Assembly (NCBI RefSeq): GCF_019139535.1
Contig: NZ_CP077073.1
Coordinates: 5,360,501-5,424,500, forward strand
Direction of reading: 5' to 3'
DNA length: 64,000 bases
From: Pseudomonas muyukensis
GTDB lineage: Bacteria; Pseudomonadota; Gammaproteobacteria; Pseudomonadales; Pseudomonadaceae
In this document: one piece after another, positions 46,747 through 55,339 of the stretch
Numbering within the stretch: position 1 is the stretch's first letter
Layout of the letters: each line of letters begins with the position of its first letter
Notes under the pieces: model-generated
What the model saw: only the letters and a program-made list of their open reading frames with translations
What the model was told of the DNA's origin: nothing
The model's database searches: none
Position numbers and translations under genes: made by a program

Positions 46747-46833
46747 AATGCTTTTGCACAGGCAAAGCACATTTCCCAGGCAAAACCTTATACAATGTGC
46801 GCCTTTGTTCGTCTGTACTTGAAAGGAAAAGCC

Positions 46834-47175
46834 GTGAGCACTCTGCCACCCTGCCCCAAATGCAACTCCGAATACACCTATGAGGATGGCACCCAACTGA
46901 TCTGCCCCGAATGCGCCCACGAGTGGTCGGCCAACGGCGAAGCCGAAGCCGCCAGCGACGACGTGGTGAAGAAGGATTCGGTCGGCAACATCCTCCAGGA
47001 CGGCGACACCGTCACCGTGATCAAGGACCTCAAGGTCAAGGGCTCGTCCCTGGTGGTCAAGGTCGGCACCAAGGTCAAGAACATCCGCCTGTGCGATGGC
47101 GACCACGACATCGACTGCAAGATTGACGGCATCGGCGCGATGAAGCTGAAGTCGGAATTCGTGCGCAAGGTCTGA
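46834..47175 (+). CDS. yjdM: YjdM/PhnA-family zinc-ribbon protein
   Basis: A 113-residue protein with an N-terminal zinc ribbon (CPKC ... CPEC, residues about 7-29) and a C-terminal SH3-like domain ([20 protein letters not shown]). Once called PhnA, it is now known not to be phosphonoacetate hydrolase. The start GTG at 46834 follows aaaggaaaag; the upstream in-frame extension lacks a ribosome binding site. Its role is unknown. No operon partner is evident. Confidence 0.9.
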   Translation: MSTLPPCPKCNSEYTYEDGTQLICPECAHEWSANGEAEAASDDVVKKDSVGNILQDGDTVTVIKDLKVKGSSLVVKVGTKVKNIRLCDGDHDIDCKIDGIGAMKLKSEFVRKV

Positions 47176-47278
47176 TCCCCTGCCCCTCGGGGCTGCCCAG
47201 CGGGCGGCCCTGACAGATCCTGCAACAGGATCGGCTGCACCCTTGGGAAGAAATCTTCCAATAGTCTCTTGCTATTTT

Positions 47279-47300
47279 GATAATAAGAATTATTCTCATT
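47279..47300 (+). promoter_or_regulatory. Fur box upstream of a small protein gene
   Basis: gataataagaattattctca (47279-47298, continuing tt) contains the dyad aatgagaat/attctcatt-like core aataagaattattctcatt and is a strong match to the Fur consensus, 27 bases before the gene start. The promoter must overlap it, so transcription should rise when iron is low. Confidence 0.85.
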
Positions 47301-47326
47301 GGAAACATTATCCAAGGAGAGTAGCC

Positions 47327-47572
47327 ATGACTTATCTGATCGACGCCTGGCTCGACCGCCCCCACCCCTACCTGCGCATCCTGCACCGCGAGACCGGCGA
47401 GGTCTGTGCCGTGCTCGAGGAAGACGCGCTCGACGAACTGCGCGACCAGGGCGACCTCGACCTGATGGGGCTCAATTCCAGTGAACCGGGGGTGCTCAAG
47501 GAGCTGGTGCGCAATCTGTTCCTGTTCTGCTATGCGCGGGCATTGCGCCCGGGGGGAACCGATTGGAACTGA
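47327..47572 (+). CDS. Small iron-regulated protein of unknown function (PA4570-like)
   Basis: An 81-residue soluble protein (MTYLIDAWLDRPHPYLRILH...) with an acidic middle (LEEDALDELRDQGDLDL) and no signal peptide, membrane segment or known motif. The ATG at 47327 follows aaggagag. It lies under a strong Fur box. From memory, a homologue near ispB in P. aeruginosa (PA4570) is strongly induced in low iron. No function can be given. Confidence 0.8.
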   Translation: MTYLIDAWLDRPHPYLRILHRETGEVCAVLEEDALDELRDQGDLDLMGLNSSEPGVLKELVRNLFLFCYARALRPGGTDWN

Positions 47573-47578
47573 AAAAGC

Positions 47579-47642
47579 TTCGCCGGCAAGCCGGCTCCTA
47601 CGGGACGCATGGGCAATCTGCAGGAGCCGGCTTGCCGGCGAA
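47579..47642. repeat. REP inverted pair after the Fur-boxed gene
   Basis: ttcgccggcaagccggctcct and its reverse complement ending at 47642 form a hairpin with a short spacer, between two convergent genes. Confidence 0.85.
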
Positions 47643-47648
47643 CGGGCA

Positions 47649-48266
47649 TTACAGAACGTCGAGCAGCTCGACGTCGAACACCAGGGTGCTGTGCGGCGGG
47701 ATGCTACCAACGCCCTGGGCGCCGTAGGCCAGCTCGCTCGGCACGTACAGGCGCCACTTGCTGCCGGCGTTCATCAGCTGCAGGGCCTCGGTCCAACCGG
47801 CGATCACGCCACCGACCGGGAATTCGGCAGGCTGGCCGCGCTCGTAGGAGCTGTCGAACACGGTGCCGTCGATCAGGGTGCCGTGGTAGTGGGTACGCAC
47901 GTTGTCTTCGCGGGACGGCTTGGCGCCTTCACCTGCGCTCAGCACTTCGTACTGCAGGCCCGAGGCCAGGGTGACGATGCCTTCGCGCTTGGCGTTTTCG
48001 ACCAGGAATTCCTTGCCGGCGGCAGCGGCGGCTTCGGCCTTGGCAGCGGCTTCGGCCTGCATCACTTCGCGGATCACCTTGAAGGCGGCCGACAGGTCTT
48101 CTTCGCTGACGCGGCTGTCGGCGCCATTGAAGGCGTCGGTCAGGCCGGCCACGATGGCGTTCAGGTTGACGCCCGGTGGCGGGTTGTCACGCAGCTGGCC
48201 GCCCAGCTGACGGCCGATGCCGTAGCTGACGCGGGATTCGTCGGTGGACAGGTTGAGTTCGGACAT
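47649..48266 (-). CDS. fklB: FKBP-type peptidyl-prolyl cis-trans isomerase (FklB/MIP type)
   Basis: A 205-residue isomerase with an N-terminal dimerisation domain (about 1-70, SYGIGRQLGGQLR), a linker helix rich in Ala/Glu (about 70-90) and a C-terminal FKBP domain (VRTHYHGTLIDGTVFDSSYERG, VIAGWTEAL, YVPSELAYGAQGVGSIPPHSTLVFDVELL, read in parts). The start is ATG at 48266 with tggagcaa upstream. There is no signal peptide, so it is cytoplasmic like E. coli FklB rather than the periplasmic FkpA. Confidence 0.94.
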   Translation of the reverse strand: MSELNLSTDESRVSYGIGRQLGGQLRDNPPPGVNLNAIVAGLTDAFNGADSRVSEEDLSAAFKVIREVMQAEAAAKAEAAAAAGKEFLVENAKREGIVTLASGLQYEVLSAGEGAKPSREDNVRTHYHGTLIDGTVFDSSYERGQPAEFPVGGVIAGWTEALQLMNAGSKWRLYVPSELAYGAQGVGSIPPHSTLVFDVELLDVL

Positions 48267-48352
48267 TGGCTTGCTCCACGTAAGGGCGCACTGCTTCCGC
48301 GCCCTTGTTGAAAAGGGCGAGCAGCCTAGCACACTGGCGCCGCGCGAAGCAG

Positions 48353-48658
48353 CTACCAGGCCGAACGCTGGGAAATCGGGACCTTGAGGTCTTCTTCCGG
48401 GTGCACGCCAAGGCCGCACATCTCGTCCTGCACGGACCAGTGCACCAGGTTCATCGACAGCAGCGGCAGGGCTTGCAGCAGCAGGCGCGCATCCTCCACC
48501 GAATGCACCCGCAGGCGCTGGCCACGGGTATCGTCCAGGGGATGGGCGCGGCCCTTGACCCGGGCCTCGAGCAGGTAATCGCCGCCTTCGATGGCGATCA
48601 GGTTCAGTTCGTCGACATGGCCAGCCCTGGCCTCGGTGTTGAGCTGATGCAGGTTCAT
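48353..48658 (-). CDS. Small conserved Pseudomonas protein, possibly DUF6482
   Basis: A 101-residue soluble protein (MNLHQLNTEARAGHVDELNL ... DEMCGLGVHPEEDLKVPISQ). The ATG at 48658 follows gaggtgcgccc; an in-frame ATG 13 codons upstream is less likely. It resembles small Pseudomonas proteins of about 100 residues that I associate with DUF6482, but that assignment is from memory. The role is unknown. It is 86 bases upstream of fklB on the same strand. Confidence 0.65.
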   Translation of the reverse strand: MNLHQLNTEARAGHVDELNLIAIEGGDYLLEARVKGRAHPLDDTRGQRLRVHSVEDARLLLQALPLLSMNLVHWSVQDEMCGLGVHPEEDLKVPISQRSAW

Positions 48659-48761
48659 GGGCGCACCTCGCTGCGGGAACCACGCATGAGTGCTCATTTT
48701 TTGTACGACAACGGCGAAAGCACAAGCTGCCGCCGGTCAGAAAGATCGCGGGGCAAACGGA

Positions 48762-49250
48762 TCAGTGCTTGGTGATGCGATCCAGGTAACCCATGACGAA
48801 CGCCGAGATGACGAAGGTCATGTGGATGATCACGTACCACATCAGGTAGTCGGTGGAGATGTTCTGCGCATCCATGAACACCCGCAGCAGGTGGATCGAG
48901 GAAATGGCCACGATCGAGGCGGCGACCTTCATCTTCAGCGACGAGGAATCCATCTTGCCCAGCCAGTTGAGCTTTTCCTTGCTCTCGTCGATGTCCAGCT
49001 GCGAGACGAAGTTCTCGTAGCCGGAGATCATCACCATCACCAGCAGGCCGCCAACCAGCGACATGTCGATCAGCGACAGGATCACCAGGATCAGGTCGGC
49101 TTCGGCGAGGGTGAAGACGTTGGGCAGGACATGGATGATTTCCTGGAAGAACTTCAGGGCCAATGCCAGCAGGCCCAGCGAGAGGCCGAAATAGATCGGG
49201 GCGAGCAGCCAGCGCGAGGCATACATCGCGTTTTCGAGGATACGTTCCAT
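48762..49250 (-). CDS. YqhA-family (UPF0114) inner-membrane protein
   Basis: A 162-residue membrane protein starting [20 protein letters not shown], which is diagnostic for UPF0114/YqhA, with about four membrane helices (16-36, 50-75, 108-130, 135-155) and the conserved loop [20 protein letters not shown]. The start at 49250 was chosen from family similarity; the longer frame upstream runs into a REP pair. The function is not known. Confidence 0.9.
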   Translation of the reverse strand: MERILENAMYASRWLLAPIYFGLSLGLLALALKFFQEIIHVLPNVFTLAEADLILVILSLIDMSLVGGLLVMVMISGYENFVSQLDIDESKEKLNWLGKMDSSSLKMKVAASIVAISSIHLLRVFMDAQNISTDYLMWYVIIHMTFVISAFVMGYLDRITKH

Positions 49251-49347
49251 GGACAGTGATTGACTCGTGAGGTGACTGGAAAAGCGAGGGCGAGTATAGC
49301 CAGCCACCTGTGCCAGCAAAAGCCTATGGTCGTTTCGCGATACACCT

Positions 49348-49410
49348 GTAGGAGCCAGCCTTGCTGGCGAACCGGGGCCGCAGAGGTTCGCCAGCAAGGC
49401 TGGCTCCTAC
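49348..49410. repeat. REP inverted pair
   Basis: gtaggagccagccttgctgg (49348 onward) and its perfect reverse complement ending at 49410 form a 25-bp stem. It is the same REP type as in the tandem array between ada and alkA. Confidence 0.88.
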
Positions 49411-49426
49411 AACGCAAGCAATAGGA

Positions 49427-49765
49427 TCAGGTTTCCGGGTGGAACTGGTAGTCCCCAAGATTGCGGCAGCGCTCGCCGTTGATCCGGCGCAGTTGCGCCT
49501 GCAGGTGCAGGCACCAGATCTGCGGATCTTCGGCAACCTGGTAACCATGCAGGGTGAGGCTGTCGACAATGGCGTTCATCACCGACTCGGCCACCATCGG
49601 CCCATGGAACGGGCCCTGGGCCTTGATTGCCGAGGGTTGTTCGCCGGCCATGCCGGCGGCGAACAGCAAGGTCCACATGCCAGTGTCGCCAGCCAGCGGA
49701 CGGATGCTGCATTCGATGCGGGTCACCAGGCCCAGGCACTGGCGGGTGAGGCTGAGGTTGCGCAT
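49427..49765 (-). CDS. Small hypothetical protein
   Basis: A 112-residue protein (MRNLSLTRQCLGLVTRIECS ... LGDYQFHPET) of unknown family. Codon use fits the genome and the frame is bounded by a REP pair and the lonB-like terminator, so it is probably real. The alternative frame on the same strand (49407-49739) is Arg/Pro-rich and looks like a shadow. It has no signal peptide or membrane segment. The start is ATG at 49765 after a weak ribosome binding site (gaggggacgccgcc). Confidence 0.6.
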   Translation of the reverse strand: MRNLSLTRQCLGLVTRIECSIRPLAGDTGMWTLLFAAGMAGEQPSAIKAQGPFHGPMVAESVMNAIVDSLTLHGYQVAEDPQIWCLHLQAQLRRINGERCRNLGDYQFHPET

Positions 49766-49880
49766 GGCGGCGTCCCCTCTGTAAAGCCTTGTTCAGCCTG
49801 AAACCGCCAGGCTGTTTCCATCCTGAACCCTGACAACGTCCTTAAGTTCCACTGTAGCCGACCTGCGGAAAAAGTTAGAA

Positions 49881-49924
49881 AACCGGCGCTGAACGGTAGC
49901 ACTTCGCCGCTAGCGCCGGTTTAT
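49881..49924 (-). terminator. Rho-independent terminator after the LonB-like gene
   Basis: aaaccggcgct (49881-49891) pairs with agcgccggttt (49913-49923). On the minus strand the stem is followed by tttctaac. It lies directly after the stop of the leftward protease gene. Confidence 0.8.
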
Positions 49925-49928
49925 TGAC

Positions 49929-52367
49929 TCAAGCCGGCTTGGCCTGGGCCACCATCTCTTCCAGCCGTTCCTTTTCGGCCTCCTTGATCTCTTCCTCGCT
50001 GATCATCTCGGCGATCTCGCGCAGGCGCTCGACCACCCGCGCATTGACGCTGCCCTCGACGAACTGGCCCTTGTCGTCCAGCGCGCCGGCCTCCTCGCCC
50101 ACCAGCAGGCTCAAGGCTTCGTCGGCCTGGCTGACCGCATACACATGGAACTGCCCAGCCTCGACCGCTTGCAGCACGCGCTCGTCGAGCATCAGCGTGG
50201 CGACGTTGGCGCGCGGGATGATCACCCCCTGCTCGCCAGTCAGGCCACGGGCGTCGCACAGGCGGAAGAAGCCCTCGATCTTCTCGTTGACCCCACCCAC
50301 CGCCTGCACTTCACCGAACTGGTTGATCGAGCCGGTGATGGCAAAGCACTGCTTGAGCGGCGTGCGCGACAAGGCCGAGATCAGCGTGCAGGCCTCACCC
50401 AGCGAGGCGCTGTCGCCATCGACATAACCGTAGGATTGCTCCAGGGCGATGCTCGCCGAGATCGCCAGGGGGAATTCCTGGGCATAGCGGCTGCCCAGGT
50501 AACCGGTGAGGATCATCACCCCCTTGGAGTGAATCGGCTGGCCCAGGTTGACCTCGCGCTCGATGTCGACGATGCCGCTGCCGCCGGGGTAGACGGTGGC
50601 CGAGATGCGCGCCGGCATGCCGAACGCCGAGTCGCCGACCTCCAGCACGGTCAGGCCGTTGCACTTGCCGATCGCCGCGCCCTCGGTGTCGATCAGGATG
50701 ATCCCGGCGAGCATGTCGTCGAGCACCCGCTGCGAGACCCGCCCGGTGCGCGTGGCCTTGGCCTTGAGCGCGCGCTCGATGTGTCCGGCGTCGGTCATCG
50801 CCTCGTTGGCCAGCTGGCGGATGAAGTCGGCCTCGCTGACCAGCTGGAACAAGTCGCCGATGCGCGCCGACAGCCGCGACTGGTTCTCGGCCAGGCGCGC
50901 GCTGTAGGTGGCCAGGCGCGCCACCGCGTCGCTGGTCAGCGGTGCCATGCCTTCCTCGTTGGTACGGGTGCGCAGCAACTGGGCGAACTGCTCCAGGTTC
51001 TCGTCGACCATGGGCATGTCTTCGTCGAAGTCGACCAGCACCCGGAACATCTCCTGGAAGTCCGAATCGTGGTCTTGCAGCGCGTAGTACAGCTGGCGCG
51101 AACCGATGATGATCAGCTTGACGCTGAGCGGGATCATCTGCGGCGTCAGGCTCACGCTGGCGACCCGGCCCAGCTCGCCGAGCGGCGACTCCATTTTCAG
51201 CTTGCGCGACTGCAAGGCGCGCTTGAGCGCGTCCCAGACGAACGGCTCGCCGAGCATCTTCTCGGCCTCCAGGATCAGGAAGCCGCCGTTGGCACGGTGC
51301 AGCGCGCCCGGGCGCAACTGGCGGTAGGAGGTGTACAGCGCGCCCTGGTCGGTGCTGTATTCGATGCGCCCGAACAAGTTGTCGTAGGTCGGGTGCGGCT
51401 CGAACACCACCGGCGCGCCGCCATTGCCGCAGTGGCCGACCACCAGGCTGGGGGCGTACTGCTCCTCGAGCATCTTGCGCGCCACCGCGTCGGTCTTGGC
51501 GTCGTCGACCAGTTGCTCGACCACGGTGCGCAGCAGGTTCAACTGCACCGATTGCAGGTAGGCGCATACCGCGGCGTTTTCCGCGTACTTTTCCGACAGC
51601 GGCGCCAGCAGCGGCTGCAAGGCCAGGGTGATGGTCTCTTCGTTGAGCTGGCGCAGCTGGTTGTTCGACTCGCGCTTCCACTGCGGCAGGCTCGACAGCT
51701 CCTCGTTGAGGCGCTCCTCGAGTTCGGCGATGTCCTCATGGAAGCGCTCGCGCACGTCCTCGGGCAGTTGGGCGAACTCGGCCTCGTCCAGGGCCTTGCC
51801 GTCGGCCATGGGGGTGAAGGCGACGTTGCTGCTGTCGCGGTACAGGGCCACGTCCTTTTCCAGCGAGGCGCGCTCGATCACATCGAGGGCGCGGTCGTAG
51901 CGCTGGTTGAAGGCACGGTCGATGGCGCTTTTCTTCTGCTGGTACGCGGGGTGTTCGAATACCGCCGGGAAGGTCGCCAGCAGGTTGTCGATCAGCCCGC
52001 CCATGTCGCTGATGAAGGCGTGCGCGCTGCCGGCCGGCAGCTCCAGGGCACGCGGCTCGCGGGAATCCTCGAAATTGTTGACGTACAGCCAGTCGGCCGG
52101 GGTCTGCTGACGCTTGCCCTCGGCCTTCAGGTAGCGCTTGACGAACGAGAAGCGACCCGTGCCAGGCTCGCCCATGACGTACACGTTGTAACCGGGGCGC
52201 GGCATGGCCACGCCGAACTGCAGGGCCTCGACGGCACGCTCCTGGCCCAGGACTCCACGAAACGGCTCCAGATCGTCGGTATTGGAAAAAGCGAACTGCT
52301 CGGGGGAGAAACGCCGGGTCAGGGCTTCGGGCGCGAGACGCAGGCGCGAGGCGACAGGATCGGGCAT
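49929..52367 (-). CDS. LonB-like AAA+ ATP-dependent protease
   Basis: An 812-residue cytoplasmic protease of the LonB/YcbZ-like family rather than LonA. The Walker A loop reads GEPGTGR at residues 66-72, where the usual Lys is Arg. A coiled middle domain (about 130-330) follows, then a second AAA part. The C-terminal Lon protease domain has the catalytic Ser S653 (GDSAS) and Lys K696 (VNEKIEG), 43 residues apart, the Lon spacing. The protein lacks the LonA N-terminal domain. Substrates are unknown. It is monocistronic with its own terminator. Confidence 0.9.
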   Translation of the reverse strand: MPDPVASRLRLAPEALTRRFSPEQFAFSNTDDLEPFRGVLGQERAVEALQFGVAMPRPGYNVYVMGEPGTGRFSFVKRYLKAEGKRQQTPADWLYVNNFEDSREPRALELPAGSAHAFISDMGGLIDNLLATFPAVFEHPAYQQKKSAIDRAFNQRYDRALDVIERASLEKDVALYRDSSNVAFTPMADGKALDEAEFAQLPEDVRERFHEDIAELEERLNEELSSLPQWKRESNNQLRQLNEETITLALQPLLAPLSEKYAENAAVCAYLQSVQLNLLRTVVEQLVDDAKTDAVARKMLEEQYAPSLVVGHCGNGGAPVVFEPHPTYDNLFGRIEYSTDQGALYTSYRQLRPGALHRANGGFLILEAEKMLGEPFVWDALKRALQSRKLKMESPLGELGRVASVSLTPQMIPLSVKLIIIGSRQLYYALQDHDSDFQEMFRVLVDFDEDMPMVDENLEQFAQLLRTRTNEEGMAPLTSDAVARLATYSARLAENQSRLSARIGDLFQLVSEADFIRQLANEAMTDAGHIERALKAKATRTGRVSQRVLDDMLAGIILIDTEGAAIGKCNGLTVLEVGDSAFGMPARISATVYPGGSGIVDIEREVNLGQPIHSKGVMILTGYLGSRYAQEFPLAISASIALEQSYGYVDGDSASLGEACTLISALSRTPLKQCFAITGSINQFGEVQAVGGVNEKIEGFFRLCDARGLTGEQGVIIPRANVATLMLDERVLQAVEAGQFHVYAVSQADEALSLLVGEEAGALDDKGQFVEGSVNARVVERLREIAEMISEEEIKEAEKERLEEMVAQAKPA

Positions 52368-52621
52368 TGGGTTTCCTTACTTCGGCGGGGCGGATGAAAG
52401 GCATTCTGGCGCTGCCAGCGCCTAGCGGCAAGGCTGCGCGAGACTTTATGTCGCAGGCCGGCGGCGCGCCGCGGCTATGCAATTTTTCGCAATAAACAAC
52501 GCAACCTTTGGATCGTGCCTAAACTCCAAGCTGCGCGGGGGGATGCAAATCCCCCTGTCCTGGCAACCGCGTTGCCAGAACCCTGACCATTGGTACGTCA
52601 CTTGAGAAAGAGAACAACGCT
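52368..52621. promoter_or_regulatory. Divergent promoter region between LonB-like and DUF3015 genes
   Basis: 254 bases with no gene between divergent starts. The middle (52470-52520) is locally A/T-rich (tatgcaatttttcgcaataa) and is the best place for the promoters. No operator was recognised. Confidence 0.45.
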
Positions 52622-53110
52622 ATGAAACGGATTCTTCTGGGTACTCTGTTCGCCGCTGTCTCGATCAACGCCATGGCCGAATCGCCAGGCGGCCCGAACT
52701 GCGGCTGGGGCAACCTGCTGTTCGAGGGCCAGCGCGGCACCCCGGCCCACTTCCTGGCTTCCACCACCAACGGCACCTCCGGCAACGCAACCTTCGGCAT
52801 GACCTCGGGCACCAACGGCTGCTCGACCAAGGCCGCACTCACCTATGGCGGCAAGTCCTGGTTCGCCATGAACGGCATGATGAACGAGCTCTCCGAAGAC
52901 ATGGCCCAGGGCCAGGGCGAAGCCCTGACCACCTATGCCGTGGTCCTCGGCGTGGCCCCTGAAGACCGCGCGCACTTCGCCGCCGTCACCCACGAGCACT
53001 TCCAGCAGATCTTCAGCAGCGCCGACGTGACTGCCGAAACTGTCCACAGCAACACCCTGGCCGTGCTCAAGAGCGACCCGCAACTGGCCAAGTACGCCAC
53101 CGAGGCTTGA
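52622..53110 (+). CDS. DUF3015-family periplasmic protein
   Basis: A 162-residue protein with a signal peptide (MKRILLGTLFAAVSINAMA) and the DUF3015 pattern GPNCGWGNLLFEGQ, GTNGCSTKAALTYGGKSWFA with two conserved cysteines. Proteins of this type are widespread in pseudomonads, with no known function. It is followed by a terminator and then a DUF4105 gene on the same strand. Confidence 0.88.
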   Translation: MKRILLGTLFAAVSINAMAESPGGPNCGWGNLLFEGQRGTPAHFLASTTNGTSGNATFGMTSGTNGCSTKAALTYGGKSWFAMNGMMNELSEDMAQGQGEALTTYAVVLGVAPEDRAHFAAVTHEHFQQIFSSADVTAETVHSNTLAVLKSDPQLAKYATEA

Positions 53111-53121
53111 GTCTCACGCCT

Positions 53122-53146
53122 CCCGCCCCGGCCTCGGGGCGGGTTT
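53122..53146 (+). terminator. Terminator-like hairpin after the DUF3015 gene
   Basis: cccgccccg (53122-53130) pairs with cggggcggg (53135-53143) around gcct and is followed by only three T, so termination may be partial. Confidence 0.65.
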
Positions 53147-53187
53147 GGCGCTTACCTTCCGGCATCATCAGGATGTAGTTGCCCGAC

Positions 53188-55041
53188 ATGCTCAAACGCC
53201 TCGCTCCCCTGGCGCTCCTGTTCAGCGCCGCGCTGCACGCCGCACCCCAGATCGATTCGGCCCGTGTCCAGCAACTGGCGGCCACGCCCTACTGGATCGC
53301 CCTGGGCCACTACGAGACCGCCAAGCTTGGCGGCTGGCGCAGTTACGTCGATGACCCGCGCTTCTTCCTTGCCGAGGACGGCGCCCATCATCCCGAGCAG
53401 GAACTGCAAGCCACGGTCGCCGCGCTGTACGCCCCGGCGAGCCTGGGCGACCGGCATGCCCAGTGCGTGTTCCCGGCGCGCACCCGCTGGCTGCGCGAGC
53501 AACTGGCGCTCAGCGACCTGCCGCGCCCGGCCTGCCAGGAGTTCAGCACCTGGTACCAGTCGATCGACCCGCACAGCGCGGCGCTGATCTTCCCGGCCGC
53601 CTACCTCAACAGCCCCTCGTCGATGTTCGGCCACACCCTGCTGCGCATCGACCAGTCCAGCACCCAGCGCAACGACACCACGCTGCTGAGCTACGCGATC
53701 AACTTCGGCGCCTATATCGAAGGCAGCGACAACAGCATTCTCTACGCCTGGAAAGGCCTGATGGGCGGCTACCCCGGGCTGTTCGCGATGATGCCCTACC
53801 AGGAAAAACTGTCCGAGTACCGCAGCCTGGAAAACCGCGACCTGTGGGAGTACCAGCTGGACCTGACCCCGGAGGAGACCGGGCGCATGGTCGAGCACGT
53901 GTGGGAGCTCAAGCAGATCAAGTTCGATTATTTCTTCTTCGACGAAAACTGCTCCTACCGCCTGCTGGAGCTGCTGCAGGTGGCACGCCCGAGCCTGGAC
54001 CTGACCGCGCAGTTCCCGCTGACCGCCATCCCCACCGACACGGTCAAGGCGGTGAAACAGTCTGGCCTGGTCGCCGACGTGCGCTACCGGCCATCGCGCG
54101 AGCGCGAACTGCTGGCCCGCGCCGAGCCGCTTGCGCCTGGCGAAAAACAGCAGGTGCTGGCCATCAGCCGCGACACCGCCTACCTGCAAGACCCCGCCTT
54201 CACCGCCCTGCCCCGCGAACGCCAGGCCCTGATGCAGGACGCCGCCTACCGCCTGGAGCGCTACCGCGCCAATGGCCAGGAACGCGACCCGGCCCAGGCC
54301 GGGCGCAGCTATGAGCTGCTCAGGGCGATCAACCGCAACCCGCCGCCACCCTTGCAGATCGAACGCCCCGGCCTGCCCGAGGACGGCCACCAGTCGCGCA
54401 CCTGGCAACTGGGGGTAGGCAGCCGCGAAGACCGCGCCTACGCCGAATACGGCCTGCGCATGGCCTACCACGACCTCAACGACAACCTCTACGGCTTCCC
54501 CCTGGGCGCACAGATCGAGATCCTCCAGCTCAAGCTGCGCCAGTACGAAGGCAACGACTGGCAGGTGCAGCGCCTGGACCTGGCCACCATCCGCTCGCTG
54601 ACGCCACGCAACGCGCTGCTCAAACCCTGGTCGTGGCAGGTTGCCGGGGGCCTGGAACGGGTGCCGGGCAAGCATGACGACGAGGTGCTGGTCAGCCAGG
54701 TCAATGGCGGCGCCGGCGGCACCTGGCAACTGGGCGACGAGCTGCTGGGCTTCGCCCTGGGTACTCTGCGCATCGAGCACCACAACGACTTCGCCGAGTT
54801 CGTCGCGCCCGCGGCCGGGTTCAACGGCGGCCTGCTGTGGCGCAACCCGCTGGGCAACCTGACGCTGGAGGCCAAGGGCGACTACTTCAGCAATGGCGAG
54901 GTGCGCCGCAGTGTCAGCCTGAACCAGCAGTGGGAAGTGAGCCAGAACCTAGGGTTGCGCTTGAGTGCATCCCGCCAGTTCAGCCACCTGGCCACGGCGC
55001 AGAACGAGGTGATGCTGGAGTTGAAGTGGTATCACTACTGA
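53188..55041 (+). CDS. DUF4105-domain envelope protein
   Basis: A 617-residue exported protein with a signal peptide (MLKRLAPLALLFSAALHA). The DUF4105 domain spans about residues 130-330 and holds NSPSSMFGHTLLRID and the DENCSYRLLELL cysteine segment. The C-terminal half (about 380-617) is rich in alternating hydrophobic and polar residues ending in aromatic YH-Y, which looks like an outer-membrane beta-barrel (YAEYGLRMAYHDLNDNLYGF ... MLELKWYHY). The start could also be a TTG at 53179, closer to the agga. Its role is unknown, though a cysteine-peptidase-like DUF4105 core is possible. Confidence 0.82.
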   Translation: MLKRLAPLALLFSAALHAAPQIDSARVQQLAATPYWIALGHYETAKLGGWRSYVDDPRFFLAEDGAHHPEQELQATVAALYAPASLGDRHAQCVFPARTRWLREQLALSDLPRPACQEFSTWYQSIDPHSAALIFPAAYLNSPSSMFGHTLLRIDQSSTQRNDTTLLSYAINFGAYIEGSDNSILYAWKGLMGGYPGLFAMMPYQEKLSEYRSLENRDLWEYQLDLTPEETGRMVEHVWELKQIKFDYFFFDENCSYRLLELLQVARPSLDLTAQFPLTAIPTDTVKAVKQSGLVADVRYRPSRERELLARAEPLAPGEKQQVLAISRDTAYLQDPAFTALPRERQALMQDAAYRLERYRANGQERDPAQAGRSYELLRAINRNPPPPLQIERPGLPEDGHQSRTWQLGVGSREDRAYAEYGLRMAYHDLNDNLYGFPLGAQIEILQLKLRQYEGNDWQVQRLDLATIRSLTPRNALLKPWSWQVAGGLERVPGKHDDEVLVSQVNGGAGGTWQLGDELLGFALGTLRIEHHNDFAEFVAPAAGFNGGLLWRNPLGNLTLEAKGDYFSNGEVRRSVSLNQQWEVSQNLGLRLSASRQFSHLATAQNEVMLELKWYHY

Positions 55042-55049
55042 GGGCCCCA

Positions 55050-55220
55050 TCGCCGGCAAGCCGGCTCCTACAGGTACAGCACAGGCCAGAAGCAAATGCG
55101 CTACCTGTGGGAGCGGCCTTGTGTCGCGATGGGCTGCGCAGCAGCCCCAACGATTTTGCATAATGCCGAGATCCTGGGGCCGCTGCGCGCCCCATCGCGA
55201 CACAAGGCCGCTCCCACAGG
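55050..55220. repeat. REP cluster after the DUF4105 gene
   Basis: A short REP (cgccggcaagccggctccta, 55051-55070) is followed by a long inverted pair, ctgtgggagcggccttgtgt at 55105 onward and its reverse complement ending at 55219. The two REP types seen in the window meet here. Confidence 0.85.
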
Positions 55221-55339
55221 GATAGCGTCAGCTTCACAAGCTGCATCCGTGACCCAACCGACTCTTTGACACTGTTTTGACACCTCCCCGACAAACCGCC
55301 ACCTAGACTTTGCTGCATTACTCTCGAGGTCTTGTGGTC

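Noticed and set aside
53152..54783. 543-codon minus-strand frame across the DUF4105 gene
   Set aside because: Shadow frame. The plus-strand gene has a signal peptide, family motifs and normal codon use.
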